Below are positions 8,344-17,856 of a DNA stretch of 58,942 nt, in pieces. The stretch covers positions 1-58,942 of the forward strand of contig CANRIP010000015.1 in the NCBI GenBank assembly GCA_947630715.1, given 5' to 3'. A model generated the notes under the pieces. The model was not told the DNA's origin, did no database searches, and was given only the letters and a program-made list of their open reading frames with translations. A program made the translations under genes and the position numbers. The stretch's first letter is position 1. Every line of letters starts with the position of its first letter. This stretch comes from an uncultured Acetatifactor sp. GTDB taxonomy: Bacteria; Bacillota; Clostridia; Lachnospirales; Lachnospiraceae.

Positions 8344-8726
8344 ACCGCACTCTGCTCCTTATTGATCCGCATTACTTCCTTCCAGGTATCCCGCACACTG
8401 CGCAGATGTCCGCTGATTTCCTCCAGAATCCCGTAATCCTTTTTAATGTTGGCCTCCACAAGCCTTTGGCTCAGATAGGAATAAATTCTTTCAAAATCCT
8501 GGGACACGGGATATTTCATGTCCAGCGTCTGACGCAGATAGTCAATAATCTTCTCCACCTTCACAATGTTCAGGTGAGCCTTCTGGATATCCTTTTGTTC
8601 CACGGCCGCCATGGCTATATTGCAGAATTTGATCGCTCCTTCATAGAGCATCAAAACCAGCTCCGCCGGCGAAGCCGTCAAAATCTTACTGTTATTATAC
8701 TGCGCATACGCATTGGGTAAAGCCAT
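8340..8726 (-). CDS. fliS: Flagellin export chaperone FliS
   Basis: This 128-residue helical bundle protein contains YAQYNNSKILTASPAELVLM and LYEGAIKFCNIA, the conserved FliS core. FliS binds the C-terminus of flagellin and prevents early polymerisation. I chose the ATG at 8726 (MALPNAY): the purine-rich GGCAGG is too close to the ATG three codons upstream. It lies between fliD and the fliT-like gene and is translationally coupled to the latter. Confidence 0.92.
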   Translation of the reverse strand: MALPNAYAQYNNSKILTASPAELVLMLYEGAIKFCNIAMAAVEQKDIQKAHLNIVKVEKIIDYLRQTLDMKYPVSQDFERIYSYLSQRLVEANIKKDYGILEEISGHLRSVRDTWKEVMRINKEQSAV

Positions 8727-8762
8727 TTTCAGCATCCTGCCTTTCCGTCATAAATCCTTTTA

Positions 8763-10712
8763 TCAGCCGCCCAGCAAAGAGGTCACCGCGCTTGCATTGC
8801 TTTGCAGCTTTGCCATCGCCGTCTCCATATCCGCAAATTTCTGATACCACTTATCCTCATAATCAGACAGCTTTTTCTCCAGATCCTTGATTTTGGAGGT
8901 ATAGCTGTCATACTCGTTCTTCATCCGGATGTCTTCATACACCGTGTAAGAAGAACTGAAGTCCGTGCGGGCCATGCGGTCCGTCAGCTCGGAGTACAGA
9001 TTTCTGGACAGCCCCACAAAGAAATCGATCACCGTCTGAGGATCGTTGGCAATCATGGAACGCAGATCGTCAGCTTCCCCGGAGGTATAGGAGTCATCCG
9101 CATCGCCGTTAATGTGATAAGCGTTTTTCTCATTCTTAGGAGCGGTAAAATAGCTGAGCGTCTCTATTCCGAAATTGGAAAGGTACATTTGCTTGCCGTT
9201 CACCGTCACCCCGCTCACCATCATTTGTTTCAGCGCCGTTGACACTGTTCCCAGCGTACTGTCCCTGCGAAGAAGGGAATCCTTGATTTTCTTTTCCCAC
9301 TCCTCCACCTCGCTATCGGACATGGCCTCCTTTTCATCGTTGGTTAAAGGCTCATACCCTCTCGAGCTGTCCGCATTATAGAGCTTATCCATCTCATTGA
9401 TCAGCTCGTTGTACTCTTTCAGGAAATTCTTGATCATGTCATAGATACCGTCAGTATCGTCAGCCGTGGTCAGCGTGACAACTTCACCCGCCGCCGTGGT
9501 AGAATTCACCGTCAGAGTCAGCCCGTTGATCTCAAAGGTATTTCTGGAGTTTGTATATTCCACGCCGTTTAAAGTAATCTTGGCGTCCATCGCGTTGCTC
9601 TTTTTGGCCCCGGACGCATCCGCCGCCGCAAGCGCCGCCTGATACTGGCCCACCAGATCGTCCACGCCCTTTGTGATTTCTTCCTTTTTGCTCTCCGCCA
9701 GGCCGGTGACGCTGCCGTCAGGCCCGATCTCCAGTTGGCTGTTGACATTGTTGAGACGTCCCGACAGATTGTCCCAACTGCCGCTCCAGTCCGCCAGTTT
9801 CCCATAGCGTTCCGAATCCTGCGCATACAACTGCGCCGCCCGCTCCTTCACCTTCTCCATTTCGGCGGGATCGTCACTGTTTATGTCCAGATCGGAAAAC
9901 TCCGAGCCAAATTCCTCGGACAGCATCTTGCGCCGGTCGCTCAAAAGTCCCTGAAGTCTGTCCCTCTCCGCAGTCAGCGAGGAAAGGGTTTCGTCCGTTC
10001 TGCTGCGCAAAAGTTCATCCCGGGAATCGATCACCGCCTGATATTTTTCCCGGATGCCCTCGTCCGCGTAATTGAGCCCTATCATCTGCAATACTTTCAG
10101 GCCGTTGGTGTCGCCTGCGCTGACGGAAAAATCATTTTCCGATCCCGTATCCTTCGACGCCAGGTAGAACCTCTGGTTAGCCTCGTCAAAGGAGGCGTTG
10201 ATGCCGGCGTCCTTAAATGCCTGCACCACATCGCCGATGGTAGAACCGCCGGCGATATTGATTTCCTTTTCCTCACCGCCCACAGTTACCTTGATATTGC
10301 AGTTTTCCGTAAATTCCAGTCCCAGAGCCTTCAGTCTGGTTTCGGAGGTGTATCCCTGCTTTCCGTCTCCTAGCTGGCTCCCGGTCAGATAGCCGGACTG
10401 AGCCAGCCGCTCTACCTCCAGGGTCTGCACGCTGTTCATGGCCCCGGAGCCCGTGATGGCGCTGACAACGCTGCTGTTGGAAACCTTGGTGGTTTTCTTC
10501 ATGTAAGAAGACTCAAATCTCAAATTGCTCAGCGCGCCGTCATACAGCTTCCTGATTTTTGCATTCAGGGTTTTCCAGGCTTCCTGTTTCCACTGCAGCT
10601 TGGTCTGTTCCTTTTTCGCCGTATCGACTTTTGTCTGTCTCACGGCCACAAGCTGTTCAATGACGCTTTCCGTATCCATACCGGACATCAGTCCGCTCAA
10701 TCTCATCGGCAT
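8763..10712 (-). CDS. fliD: Flagellar filament cap protein FliD (HAP2)
   Basis: This 649-residue protein opens with RLSGLMSGMDTESVIEQLV, the conserved FliD N-terminus, and ends in a coiled-coil with LEKKLSDYEDKWYQKFADME before the typical AMAKLQSNASAVTSLLG tail. FliD pentamers cap the filament and fold flagellin. AGGAGG lies 8 bases before the ATG. It is longer than most FliD proteins (about 450-550): residues ~217-372 are a charged, coiled-coil-like insertion (AERDRLQGLLSDRRKMLSEE) in a surface-exposed region. Confidence 0.92.
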   Translation of the reverse strand: MPMRLSGLMSGMDTESVIEQLVAVRQTKVDTAKKEQTKLQWKQEAWKTLNAKIRKLYDGALSNLRFESSYMKKTTKVSNSSVVSAITGSGAMNSVQTLEVERLAQSGYLTGSQLGDGKQGYTSETRLKALGLEFTENCNIKVTVGGEEKEINIAGGSTIGDVVQAFKDAGINASFDEANQRFYLASKDTGSENDFSVSAGDTNGLKVLQMIGLNYADEGIREKYQAVIDSRDELLRSRTDETLSSLTAERDRLQGLLSDRRKMLSEEFGSEFSDLDINSDDPAEMEKVKERAAQLYAQDSERYGKLADWSGSWDNLSGRLNNVNSQLEIGPDGSVTGLAESKKEEITKGVDDLVGQYQAALAAADASGAKKSNAMDAKITLNGVEYTNSRNTFEINGLTLTVNSTTAAGEVVTLTTADDTDGIYDMIKNFLKEYNELINEMDKLYNADSSRGYEPLTNDEKEAMSDSEVEEWEKKIKDSLLRRDSTLGTVSTALKQMMVSGVTVNGKQMYLSNFGIETLSYFTAPKNEKNAYHINGDADDSYTSGEADDLRSMIANDPQTVIDFFVGLSRNLYSELTDRMARTDFSSSYTVYEDIRMKNEYDSYTSKIKDLEKKLSDYEDKWYQKFADMETAMAKLQSNASAVTSLLGG

Positions 10713-10802
10713 TGCAAAATCCTCCTGTTTTCTGTTTTGTGCTGATATGGCTCTACACGCCGCCTGAAAAGGACGCCGGCGCCGACGGATTCCCCTCCGG
10801 CC

Positions 10803-11231
10803 TCAACGCCTTTCGTCAACCAGAATTCCTGCCAGTTCCCAGACCTTTGCGATCATATCCAGCGTCTTCTCGGGAGGAAGCTCCTTGATGACTTCCTTCG
10901 TGGTTTTGTCCAGAATCTTGATGGTAACCCGGTTGGTGTCCTCATGAATGCCAAACACCGCCTCGGTATTCTGCATATTGCGGTTTAATTTTTCCACCGC
11001 CTTGCGGATCTGCTCATGGCTGGGCTGCTGATCCTTGTTCTGCTCGCTGTCGGCCTGCCCCTTCTCCTGAGCGTTCTCCACCACGTTCGTGGTCCTGTCC
11101 ACCTGCTCCGCCGCCGGTACGCTGCTGTTGGCGCTGTCAGGTTTCTCTGTCTGAACGGCAGTCTGAACCTTTGGCGCAACACTTCCCTGTGCCTGCACAG
11201 TCATTACACTTGAAATCGGTTCAATAGTCAT
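10803..11231 (-). CDS. flaG: FlaG family flagellar protein
   Basis: The start at 11231 (MTIEPISSVMTV) has GGAGG 8 bases upstream. The 142-residue product has a disordered Gln/Ala/Ser-rich first half. The conserved FlaG domain spans about 75-140: VEKLNRNMQNTEAVFGIHED, then VTIKILDKTTKEVIKELPPE and a closing helix ending AGILVDERR. FlaG proteins are encoded next to fliD and affect filament length. A sigma-28-like promoter lies upstream, so flaG-fliD-fliS-fliT may also be transcribed on its own. Confidence 0.88.
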   Translation of the reverse strand: MTIEPISSVMTVQAQGSVAPKVQTAVQTEKPDSANSSVPAAEQVDRTTNVVENAQEKGQADSEQNKDQQPSHEQIRKAVEKLNRNMQNTEAVFGIHEDTNRVTIKILDKTTKEVIKELPPEKTLDMIAKVWELAGILVDERR

Positions 11232-11298
11232 AGTGTCCACCTCCATGTGAAATTCGTAATTTGTTATTCTGGTATCTTTGACGATATATCTACCTTTT

Positions 11299-11325
11299 TT
11301 ATCGGTTTTCCCCGAAGAAAAATTA
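11299..11325 (-). promoter_or_regulatory. Possible sigma-28 promoter of flaG-fliD-fliS-fliT
   Basis: On the minus strand, TAATTTTT (11318-11325), an 11-base spacer and ACCGATAA (11299-11306) match the sigma-28 consensus TAAAGTTT-N11-GCCGATAA at 6 of 8 and 7 of 8 positions. It lies 68 bases before flaG. Confidence 0.55.
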
Positions 11326-11391
11326 ACAGGGAAACACAAAAATTTTGCGCCTCCCTGCTCTGTCTCCTGTTTCTCCGCCGTCTTCCGCCCT

Positions 11392-11613
11392 TCAGCCGCC
11401 CAGCAGATTTTTCAGCGCCTCCATACCCTCGGCGTCCACCGCTTCCCTGGTGGCGTTCTGAATCTGGAGATAAACCTCCTTGCGGTAAATAGGCACTTCC
11501 TTCGGAGCGGCAATGCCAATCTTGACCTGCTCTCCCTTGACTTCCAAAATGGTGATTTCAATATTGTTGTTGATCACAATCGCTTCATTCTTTTTCCTAG
11601 ACAGCGCCAGCAT
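11392..11613 (-). CDS. csrA: Carbon storage regulator CsrA
   Basis: This 73-residue RNA-binding protein has MLALSRKKNEAIVINNNIEI and the VKIGIAAPKEVPIYRKEVY strand-loop-strand typical of CsrA. In Firmicutes it represses translation of flagellin (hag) and is antagonised by FliW. The start at 11613 fits family proteins; a GTG at 11622 overlapping the fliW stop is also open. The fliW-csrA pairing is a conserved regulatory couple. Confidence 0.95.
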   Translation of the reverse strand: MLALSRKKNEAIVINNNIEITILEVKGEQVKIGIAAPKEVPIYRKEVYLQIQNATREAVDAEGMEALKNLLGG

Positions 11614-11614
11614 G

Positions 11615-12073
11615 CTACTCACCCGCCTTTCCCGCTTGTAAAATATCGTAGATCGGGAATTTCACGGGATAATCCCCCTTCTCTACAATGACCTGACACG
11701 CCTTATGTTCCTCCACGTTGATCACAAAAGGCCCCTGTAAATTCACGCTCATTTTTTTCAGATCCCCGGGTACGGTCACCGTCACCAGCACCAGAATGTT
11801 TTCCGGCGTGATATGCCCCGCGCTGCTCAACAGAAGATCGTCCACCTCAGGATCATAATCCGGCTTGACAATCAGGGGATCCATCACCGGCATGGCGAAA
11901 GCCGGTTCATCCAGAGATTGCAGGAAACGGATTCCAACGTCCGTTCCCTTGTCCTCATCGTGCAAAAGCGCAAACCGTTTCAGCTCCGGGAAACCGATGA
12001 TCCCGTTTTCAAAGGTAATCACCTTGTCGTCCGCTATTTCGATCTCGCCGAAAATCTTTGTCTCAATCCTCAT
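11615..12073 (-). CDS. fliW: Flagellar assembly factor FliW
   Basis: This 152-residue protein has ENGIIGFPELKRFALL (about 22-37), followed by conserved FliW segments FLQSLDEPAFAMPVMDP and LVTVTVPGDLKKMSVNLQGP. FliW binds flagellin or CsrA in a partner switch that ties flagellin translation to secretion. Its stop lies 1-2 bases from the csrA start. Confidence 0.95.
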   Translation of the reverse strand: MRIETKIFGEIEIADDKVITFENGIIGFPELKRFALLHDEDKGTDVGIRFLQSLDEPAFAMPVMDPLIVKPDYDPEVDDLLLSSAGHITPENILVLVTVTVPGDLKKMSVNLQGPFVINVEEHKACQVIVEKGDYPVKFPIYDILQAGKAGE

Positions 12074-12150
12074 AATTCCTCTTTTCCGCTGCCTCCGGCA
12101 GCTTTGATCTCAGTATGCCGTTTCTCACCGCCCGGTTCCCGTCTCAGCCC

Positions 12151-13725
12151 TTAAATGTAATCCAGCAGAGTCGCCTGCATGACCTTGCCCGCCGCCAGAA
12201 GCGCCGCTTCATATACCATGCCCGCGCTTTTTAACTGGATCGTAACCTCCGCGATGTCAATGTCTTCGTTGGTGCTTTTTAACGTCTCAAAGGTGGTCTT
12301 CTGCGTCTTCATGCGGTTTTCAATCAATTCCAGCTTGCTGCCCCTGTTTCCGCAGTTGGTAATGCACAGGTTGGCGTCGTCCAGATAGCCCTGAAACGCG
12401 GTGATGCCGGATTCAAAGAGCTTCTGCTCCTTATCCCTGGCCAGAGTCAGCGCCTTATCCACCGCATCCATCTGCTGCTGAATCCGGGCCGCTTTTTCCT
12501 CGTCTCCCTCCGCCTCCGCGGCAAGCTGGGTCAGCGTGGTCTTGATGCCCTCCAAATCCTCCACATTCTGCATGGCGGTGATCAAATCGTCCACCTCCCT
12601 GCCGATGCCGTGCTGGAAACATTCATCCGCCGTAGAGTTTACGCGGATCGTCTGGTTAAAGCCCACATCGTATTCGATAAACTGATGTTCCTCATTTTCC
12701 GTGAGATACGAATCATTGTAACGGATCTCATCCTCCGTCCCGGGATCGGAAACGCAGGCGAAGTAATGCTGGGGCCTTAAATCCCCTTTCTGCCAGTGTG
12801 ACTTCTGGTAGCCGACCTGGATTTCGCCTTCGTTTGCCACTGTGCCGGCGTCATCCTTCACGGCCATAAGCTGCTGGTACTTATTCTCTCCCAGGAGAAT
12901 TTCCCCGGTTTCCGGCACAAACACCACAGCGTCGTCGTTGTTCGCCGCAAGGGAATAGGGATCCTCGTAGGAATGCATCAGGGTGATATCCGCTCCCTCC
13001 CAGGTGACTTCCTCATAGGTTACTTTGCCGTCCGCTCCCGTCACCTTCTGCTGAAAACGGATGGACGGCGCTGCCCCGGCGTCTCCCACACAGTCATTGT
13101 AAGCCAGGCGGATCCGGTGGCAGTTCACCGCGCTGATTTCCTGATCCGTCACATTCATGCCGTCTTCCATGTAATTGCTGGCATTCAGATCCAGCAGCTT
13201 ATCCGTAAAGACCTTTGTCACATCGTCTATGGCGCTTGTGTCCAACTGCTCCACAATGGAAAACAACTGCTCCGTTTCCTTGTCAAAGCTTAAGGAAGTG
13301 TCGGTTCGGTATCCGGTGAACACATACCTGCCGGCGTAATCCGCATCGCCGGTGGCGTAAATCTCATCCGCCAGGGATCTCATCTGCTCCAGAATAATCT
13401 CCCGGTCCTCGGATTCCAGGTAATTATTGGAGCCCTTATTGCACTGGCTGATCAGATTGGTCAGAACCTGGGTCAGATTGTTCAGGGCGTCCTGGGTCAC
13501 ATTGATCCAGCTCTCCGCATCGGGAATGTTTTTACTGTAATACTGCGTTACCTCCGTCACGTTGCTGCGCAGGCGAAGGGCCCGGATAGCCACCACGGGA
13601 TCGTCGGAGGGGCGGTTGATCTTCTTTTCGGTAGACATCTGGTTGCTCAGCCGATCCTCGTTGACTTTGTTGGCGTTGATGTTGGACAGATTGTTCATCT
13701 GCATGATCTTGTTGGTAATTCTCAT
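12151..13725 (-). CDS. flgL: Flagellar hook-filament junction protein FlgL (HAP3)
   Basis: The start at 13725 has AAGGAGAGG 5 bases upstream. The 524-residue protein begins MRITNKIMQMNNLSNINANK, and INRPSDDPVVAIRALRLRS (about 36-54) is the flagellin-like D0/D1 signature. The C-terminal D1/D0 helices include TTFETLKSTNEDIDIAEVTI. The family norm is about 300 residues, so the central part (about 145-375) is a large extra exposed region with no motif I recognise. It follows the two flgK genes. Confidence 0.92.
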   Translation of the reverse strand: MRITNKIMQMNNLSNINANKVNEDRLSNQMSTEKKINRPSDDPVVAIRALRLRSNVTEVTQYYSKNIPDAESWINVTQDALNNLTQVLTNLISQCNKGSNNYLESEDREIILEQMRSLADEIYATGDADYAGRYVFTGYRTDTSLSFDKETEQLFSIVEQLDTSAIDDVTKVFTDKLLDLNASNYMEDGMNVTDQEISAVNCHRIRLAYNDCVGDAGAAPSIRFQQKVTGADGKVTYEEVTWEGADITLMHSYEDPYSLAANNDDAVVFVPETGEILLGENKYQQLMAVKDDAGTVANEGEIQVGYQKSHWQKGDLRPQHYFACVSDPGTEDEIRYNDSYLTENEEHQFIEYDVGFNQTIRVNSTADECFQHGIGREVDDLITAMQNVEDLEGIKTTLTQLAAEAEGDEEKAARIQQQMDAVDKALTLARDKEQKLFESGITAFQGYLDDANLCITNCGNRGSKLELIENRMKTQKTTFETLKSTNEDIDIAEVTIQLKSAGMVYEAALLAAGKVMQATLLDYI

Positions 13726-13813
13726 AATCCTCTCCTTTTCCCGCCTCCCTGCGTCAGTGATATCCTTTCCCACCGAAACCGGCGCCTCCCTGCGTCCCGC
13801 TTCCCGAAATGAT

Positions 13814-16072
13814 TTATACGCCGGTTTCCAGAATCAGCCTGTCATACATTTCCGACAGGGTCTGAATCATCTGGCAGGCCAGATTATAGCCGTGCTGGTA
13901 TTTCACAAGGCTTACCGCCTCCTCGTCCTCGTCCACGCCGGAAATGGACACTCTGCGCACGTCGATGGTGCCCGCCATATCCGTGTAGCTTTGATAGAAG
14001 GTGTTGGCTCTCTGGGCGTTCAAAGCCACGTCCGATAAAACGCACTGTAAGAATTCAGAGGCGGAGCATCCCCGGAAACTCATGGCTTCCTTATCGGTGG
14101 CAAGCAGCCTCAGATCCTTCAACAGATCGCTCTGCTCCACTCCGTCTCCCTGTCCGTACCGGTTGGCCATGCGACCGGGATCCAGTTCCATGGCCGCCAG
14201 GATGTCAAAATTCATCGCCGTCATTCGATAATAGCTGTCATCGCTTACGCTCACCGTAAAAACGCCTTCCGCCAAAACGTTTTCCGCATCTTCCTCCGCC
14301 TGTTTCTGCAGATCGTCGGTGTAATTTTGAATTTCTTCGTCCGCGTATTCCTTGGCAATTTTCTCCGCGTCCAGCGTCGCCTGGTTCTTCAGCTCCGTCT
14401 CGGCCTGGGCTTTGAGTTCCTCATCCGTGGGAAGTTTTGTCACATCCGGATCCTTGGCCAGCAGCTCCTGTTTCAACTGATCCGCCCTCGCCTGTATCTG
14501 CGCTTCCTCAGGCTCCTGATACACTTCGTTTTTTTTGTCCTGAAACAGTTCCTGGTATTTGGCGCTCACCAGGCCCTCATAAAATTTCTCCTGAAAAGAC
14601 GCCTTGACCTCGTCCTTCGTCTTTCCGTAATATCTGTCATATCTGCCCGCATCCGGGAAATCAAACTGTTCCGCGTCCACGGCGTGATTGGCGGAAAACA
14701 GCGGAATTCCTTTGGTCCCGTCGGCGGTATAGCCGCTGGTAAGAATGTCGTTGAACTTCTGGGAAAACGTTCTGAGCCACTCGTTCATCTGGCTCATGTA
14801 ATAGGGAATTCCCTGATAGTCCAGGCTGGTTCCCACGTTGGCGGTCTTGCCCACTCTGTCATTGGTAATCCTCTGGGGATTCAGTTCCTTCTCGGCGGAA
14901 AGGGTGAAGGTATAGCGGTAAACCGGCTCTCCCTTTTCGTCATAGCTGATGGTGTATTCCCAGGAATCAAAATAAAATTCCTGATTCCCCAGATTGATAA
15001 TGCCTTTTTCCGCCAGGTTCAGCTTATTCAGATCCTGTAAGTAATCCTGTCCCACCTGGATCGTCACCGTATCGTTGGCGCCGCCGTTTGCGGTTCCAAC
15101 CCCCACAATCAACCCATTAAAGTTTTCATTGTTATTGCCGTCCCTCATTTCCACCAGGCCGCGCAAGGCGCCGCCCATGGCCGCGTTATAGAGGTTGAAT
15201 TTCTGGCCGTCCGCCCAGTAAACGTCATACAGGCCGTCAATATCCGTCTGATTGACTTTTTCATAGTTGGTCCTGGCTACGCACTCTAACTCTTTGTACT
15301 CGTTGCCGTCCACCAGAATCTGCCCGCCCGCGATCTTGACCATGTAGCGGTTGGCCCCGGTTACCCGGTCGGGGTTATTGGTATCCTGGATGGGAATTTC
15401 CGTCACCTCTACGTCTACGATCTGGGAAAGCTGATCCACCAGCAGCGCCCGTCTGTCCCTCAGCTCGTTTGCCTTTGCGCCCGTCAGCTCGATGGTGTTG
15501 ATCTGCTTGTTCAGAGTGGCAATTTCCCCCGCCAGAGAATTCAGTTCCTCCACCTTCAGTTTCAGCTCCTGGTTCACGTCCTTCTGGAGCTTTTCCATAT
15601 TGCCGGCCAGATTGTTGAAGTACGTCGACAGAGAGGAGGCATACCCCACCAACTGCGATTTCGCGGTGGCGTCGTTGGGATTTTTCAAAAGTTCCTCCAT
15701 ACCGGTGATCATCATTTGGTCAAATATGGTTTTAAATCCCGGAGAAAGGGCGGAATCGTCGAAATAATCCTCGATCATGGTCATGTAATACTGCTTTTCG
15801 CTGTATTCGCCCACGTTGGCGTTGTTGTTCCAGTAACGGGTGTCATAAAACTCGTCCCTGATCTGTTCAATGGCGAGCGTTTCCACTCCGGCGCCCGCGC
15901 AGCCGTATTTCTGAAATACCCGCAGAGCGTTGGCGGCCTGCTGCTTTACCTGCTGCCTGCTGTACCCCTTTGTCTCCACATTCGCGATATTGTTCGCGGC
16001 GGTATTCTGCGCCGCGTTGGACGCAAGCAGCCCCGAATATGCAATGGTTAATCCAAAAAATGTTGAGGGCAT
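13814..16072 (-). CDS. flgK: Flagellar hook-associated protein FlgK, second copy with insertion
   Basis: This 752-residue HAP1 homologue has the N-terminal NIANVETKGYSRQQVKQQAA (about 28-47) and the C-terminal SLVKYQHGYNLACQMIQTLS. Both ends of the HAP1 fold are therefore present and it looks intact. Residues ~480-602 form an Ala/Glu/Gln/Lys-rich, probably coiled-coil insertion (PEEAQIQARADQLKQELL). It lies 24 bases downstream of the other flgK in the same operon. Whether the copies share the hook-filament junction or serve alternative filaments is not visible. Confidence 0.88.
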   Translation of the reverse strand: MPSTFFGLTIAYSGLLASNAAQNTAANNIANVETKGYSRQQVKQQAANALRVFQKYGCAGAGVETLAIEQIRDEFYDTRYWNNNANVGEYSEKQYYMTMIEDYFDDSALSPGFKTIFDQMMITGMEELLKNPNDATAKSQLVGYASSLSTYFNNLAGNMEKLQKDVNQELKLKVEELNSLAGEIATLNKQINTIELTGAKANELRDRRALLVDQLSQIVDVEVTEIPIQDTNNPDRVTGANRYMVKIAGGQILVDGNEYKELECVARTNYEKVNQTDIDGLYDVYWADGQKFNLYNAAMGGALRGLVEMRDGNNNENFNGLIVGVGTANGGANDTVTIQVGQDYLQDLNKLNLAEKGIINLGNQEFYFDSWEYTISYDEKGEPVYRYTFTLSAEKELNPQRITNDRVGKTANVGTSLDYQGIPYYMSQMNEWLRTFSQKFNDILTSGYTADGTKGIPLFSANHAVDAEQFDFPDAGRYDRYYGKTKDEVKASFQEKFYEGLVSAKYQELFQDKKNEVYQEPEEAQIQARADQLKQELLAKDPDVTKLPTDEELKAQAETELKNQATLDAEKIAKEYADEEIQNYTDDLQKQAEEDAENVLAEGVFTVSVSDDSYYRMTAMNFDILAAMELDPGRMANRYGQGDGVEQSDLLKDLRLLATDKEAMSFRGCSASEFLQCVLSDVALNAQRANTFYQSYTDMAGTIDVRRVSISGVDEDEEAVSLVKYQHGYNLACQMIQTLSEMYDRLILETGV

Positions 16073-16096
16073 GGAAAACGCCTCCTTCCCGTGCTG

Positions 16097-17821
16097 TTAT
16101 CTTCCCAGGGTAGTGATGATATGCTCCAGCATCTCGCTGATCACGTTGATATATCGGCTGGATGCGTTGTAAGCGTTCTGAAAGCGAACCATGTTGGACA
16201 ATTCCTCGTCGGAGGATACGCCCACCACCTGTTCTCTGGCGCTGCAAATGTTCTCCACGGTGGTCACCTGGTTGTCATAAATGCTGCGCTGCACCTCGCC
16301 GGTGACGCTGATCTGGCTGACCAGATCCGTATAATATTCGCTGAAGGACGTCTTCTTTTTGACGTTAGGATTTAACGTGTAGACTTCCTCCGTAAAAGCG
16401 TCCATAAGCGCCTGCATGGTGGCTCTGTCTTCCTGCCCGTCATCCAGGCGGAAATCCAGCAGAGAAGGCTGCTGCATCAGTTCGGAAGGGATGGACAGGT
16501 TTCCACAGGTGTAAAGGGTGTTGAGCTGAGAGGGGTCTTCCTCCTGATACACCCAGTATTCGTTACCGTCCGCTCCCGTCACCTTCGTGTAGCTGTCCGA
16601 TGTGGATCTCACAAACAACTGAATCGGGCTGCCGTCGCTGTTTCTCAGGTATCCTCCCGGATCCGACCGGCAGTATTTCACATTCTTTAACTGGGTTCCG
16701 TCCGCCAGCTCCAGATCTCCTTCTTTCAGGCCCGACGCGTCGGCGAGAATCCCGTTGACCTTCGTGACCATGTGGTGGATGAGCTGATCGAACTCCGCCT
16801 GCACGTTCATGACGATGGACTGGGAGATGCTGTCATAATCCCCCTCGATATCGGTATAATTGGCCCTGTGGTCGCCTCTGGCCAGCAGCATGGCCTTTAA
16901 GCCGCCGATATCCGTATTTTTATCGGAGGAGATCTCCCTGTTCAGGTTAAAGACCTCCGCCCCGTCGATCACATATTGTTTAGTGCCGTCCGCCAGGATT
17001 TTATAATCCGCGTTCTGAGGCCAGAACGGCGTAAAGAAACCGGTTGTGGCATCCAGATCCAGCCCGATTTCATAACAGGTAGACCCCTTTACAAAATCCA
17101 CGCCTTCAATTTGTACCCACACATTTCCGTACATATCCTCGTCGTACCGGATTTCCGTCAACTGGGAAAGCTCATCCAGAATCTGGTTCCTGGCGTCGCG
17201 CAGATCGTTGGCATGCTCGATGCCTCCCGCCTCGATGGAGCGGATCGCATCGTTCAGGGAGAGAATCTGTTTCCCGTACTGGTTGATTTTGTCCACCTGC
17301 TTGCGAATCTGGATATTCAGATTGTTTTGATAATCGGAAAGCCCGTTATAAATGGAGGCGGCGCGCTCGATCAGCGCGGACGCCCTCTGAACCAGCAGCC
17401 CCTGATTGACGGAACTGGCCGGATCCTTCGACAATTCTTCAATGGCGGACCAGAAATCCGCTATGGTCGTCTGAAACGCCTCGTTATTCATTTCTCCCAG
17501 ACGGCTTTCCACTTCCTCGATCACGTCCGAGGACACCTCGTAAAACATACTGCGCCCTGATTCCTTGCGGTATGTTTTGTCCAGGAAATAATCTCTTACC
17601 TGTTTCACGCGGGAAAATGTGACCCCCATTCCCACCTGTTTGTTGTTGACGGATTTGGGGTCGATAGACAGGGTCATATAATGCTTTGCCGCCAGTTGTA
17701 CCTGTTGCCTGGTATAACCGGTCGTATCCACATTAGAAAGATTATGCGCTGTTGTGTTCAGCGCATTTTGACTATTTTGTAATCCGGATGCCCCTACATA
17801 CAGGCTTCCCATCAATGGCAT
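16097..17821 (-). CDS. flgK: Flagellar hook-associated protein FlgK (HAP1), first copy
   Basis: This 574-residue protein has GSLYVGASGLQNSQNALNTT and HNLSNVDTTGYTRQQVQLAA at the N-terminus and DEELSNMVRFQNAYNASSRY at the C-terminus, the conserved D0 helices of HAP1. It is closer to normal FlgK length than the downstream copy and lies directly after flgN, its presumed chaperone. The ATG at 17821 has GAGG 7 bases upstream; a GTG three codons earlier overlaps that site. Confidence 0.9.
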   Translation of the reverse strand: MPLMGSLYVGASGLQNSQNALNTTAHNLSNVDTTGYTRQQVQLAAKHYMTLSIDPKSVNNKQVGMGVTFSRVKQVRDYFLDKTYRKESGRSMFYEVSSDVIEEVESRLGEMNNEAFQTTIADFWSAIEELSKDPASSVNQGLLVQRASALIERAASIYNGLSDYQNNLNIQIRKQVDKINQYGKQILSLNDAIRSIEAGGIEHANDLRDARNQILDELSQLTEIRYDEDMYGNVWVQIEGVDFVKGSTCYEIGLDLDATTGFFTPFWPQNADYKILADGTKQYVIDGAEVFNLNREISSDKNTDIGGLKAMLLARGDHRANYTDIEGDYDSISQSIVMNVQAEFDQLIHHMVTKVNGILADASGLKEGDLELADGTQLKNVKYCRSDPGGYLRNSDGSPIQLFVRSTSDSYTKVTGADGNEYWVYQEEDPSQLNTLYTCGNLSIPSELMQQPSLLDFRLDDGQEDRATMQALMDAFTEEVYTLNPNVKKKTSFSEYYTDLVSQISVTGEVQRSIYDNQVTTVENICSAREQVVGVSSDEELSNMVRFQNAYNASSRYINVISEMLEHIITTLGR

Positions 17822-17856
17822 AAACGTCACCTCAACATTTCACGGGGATTTGGCGG

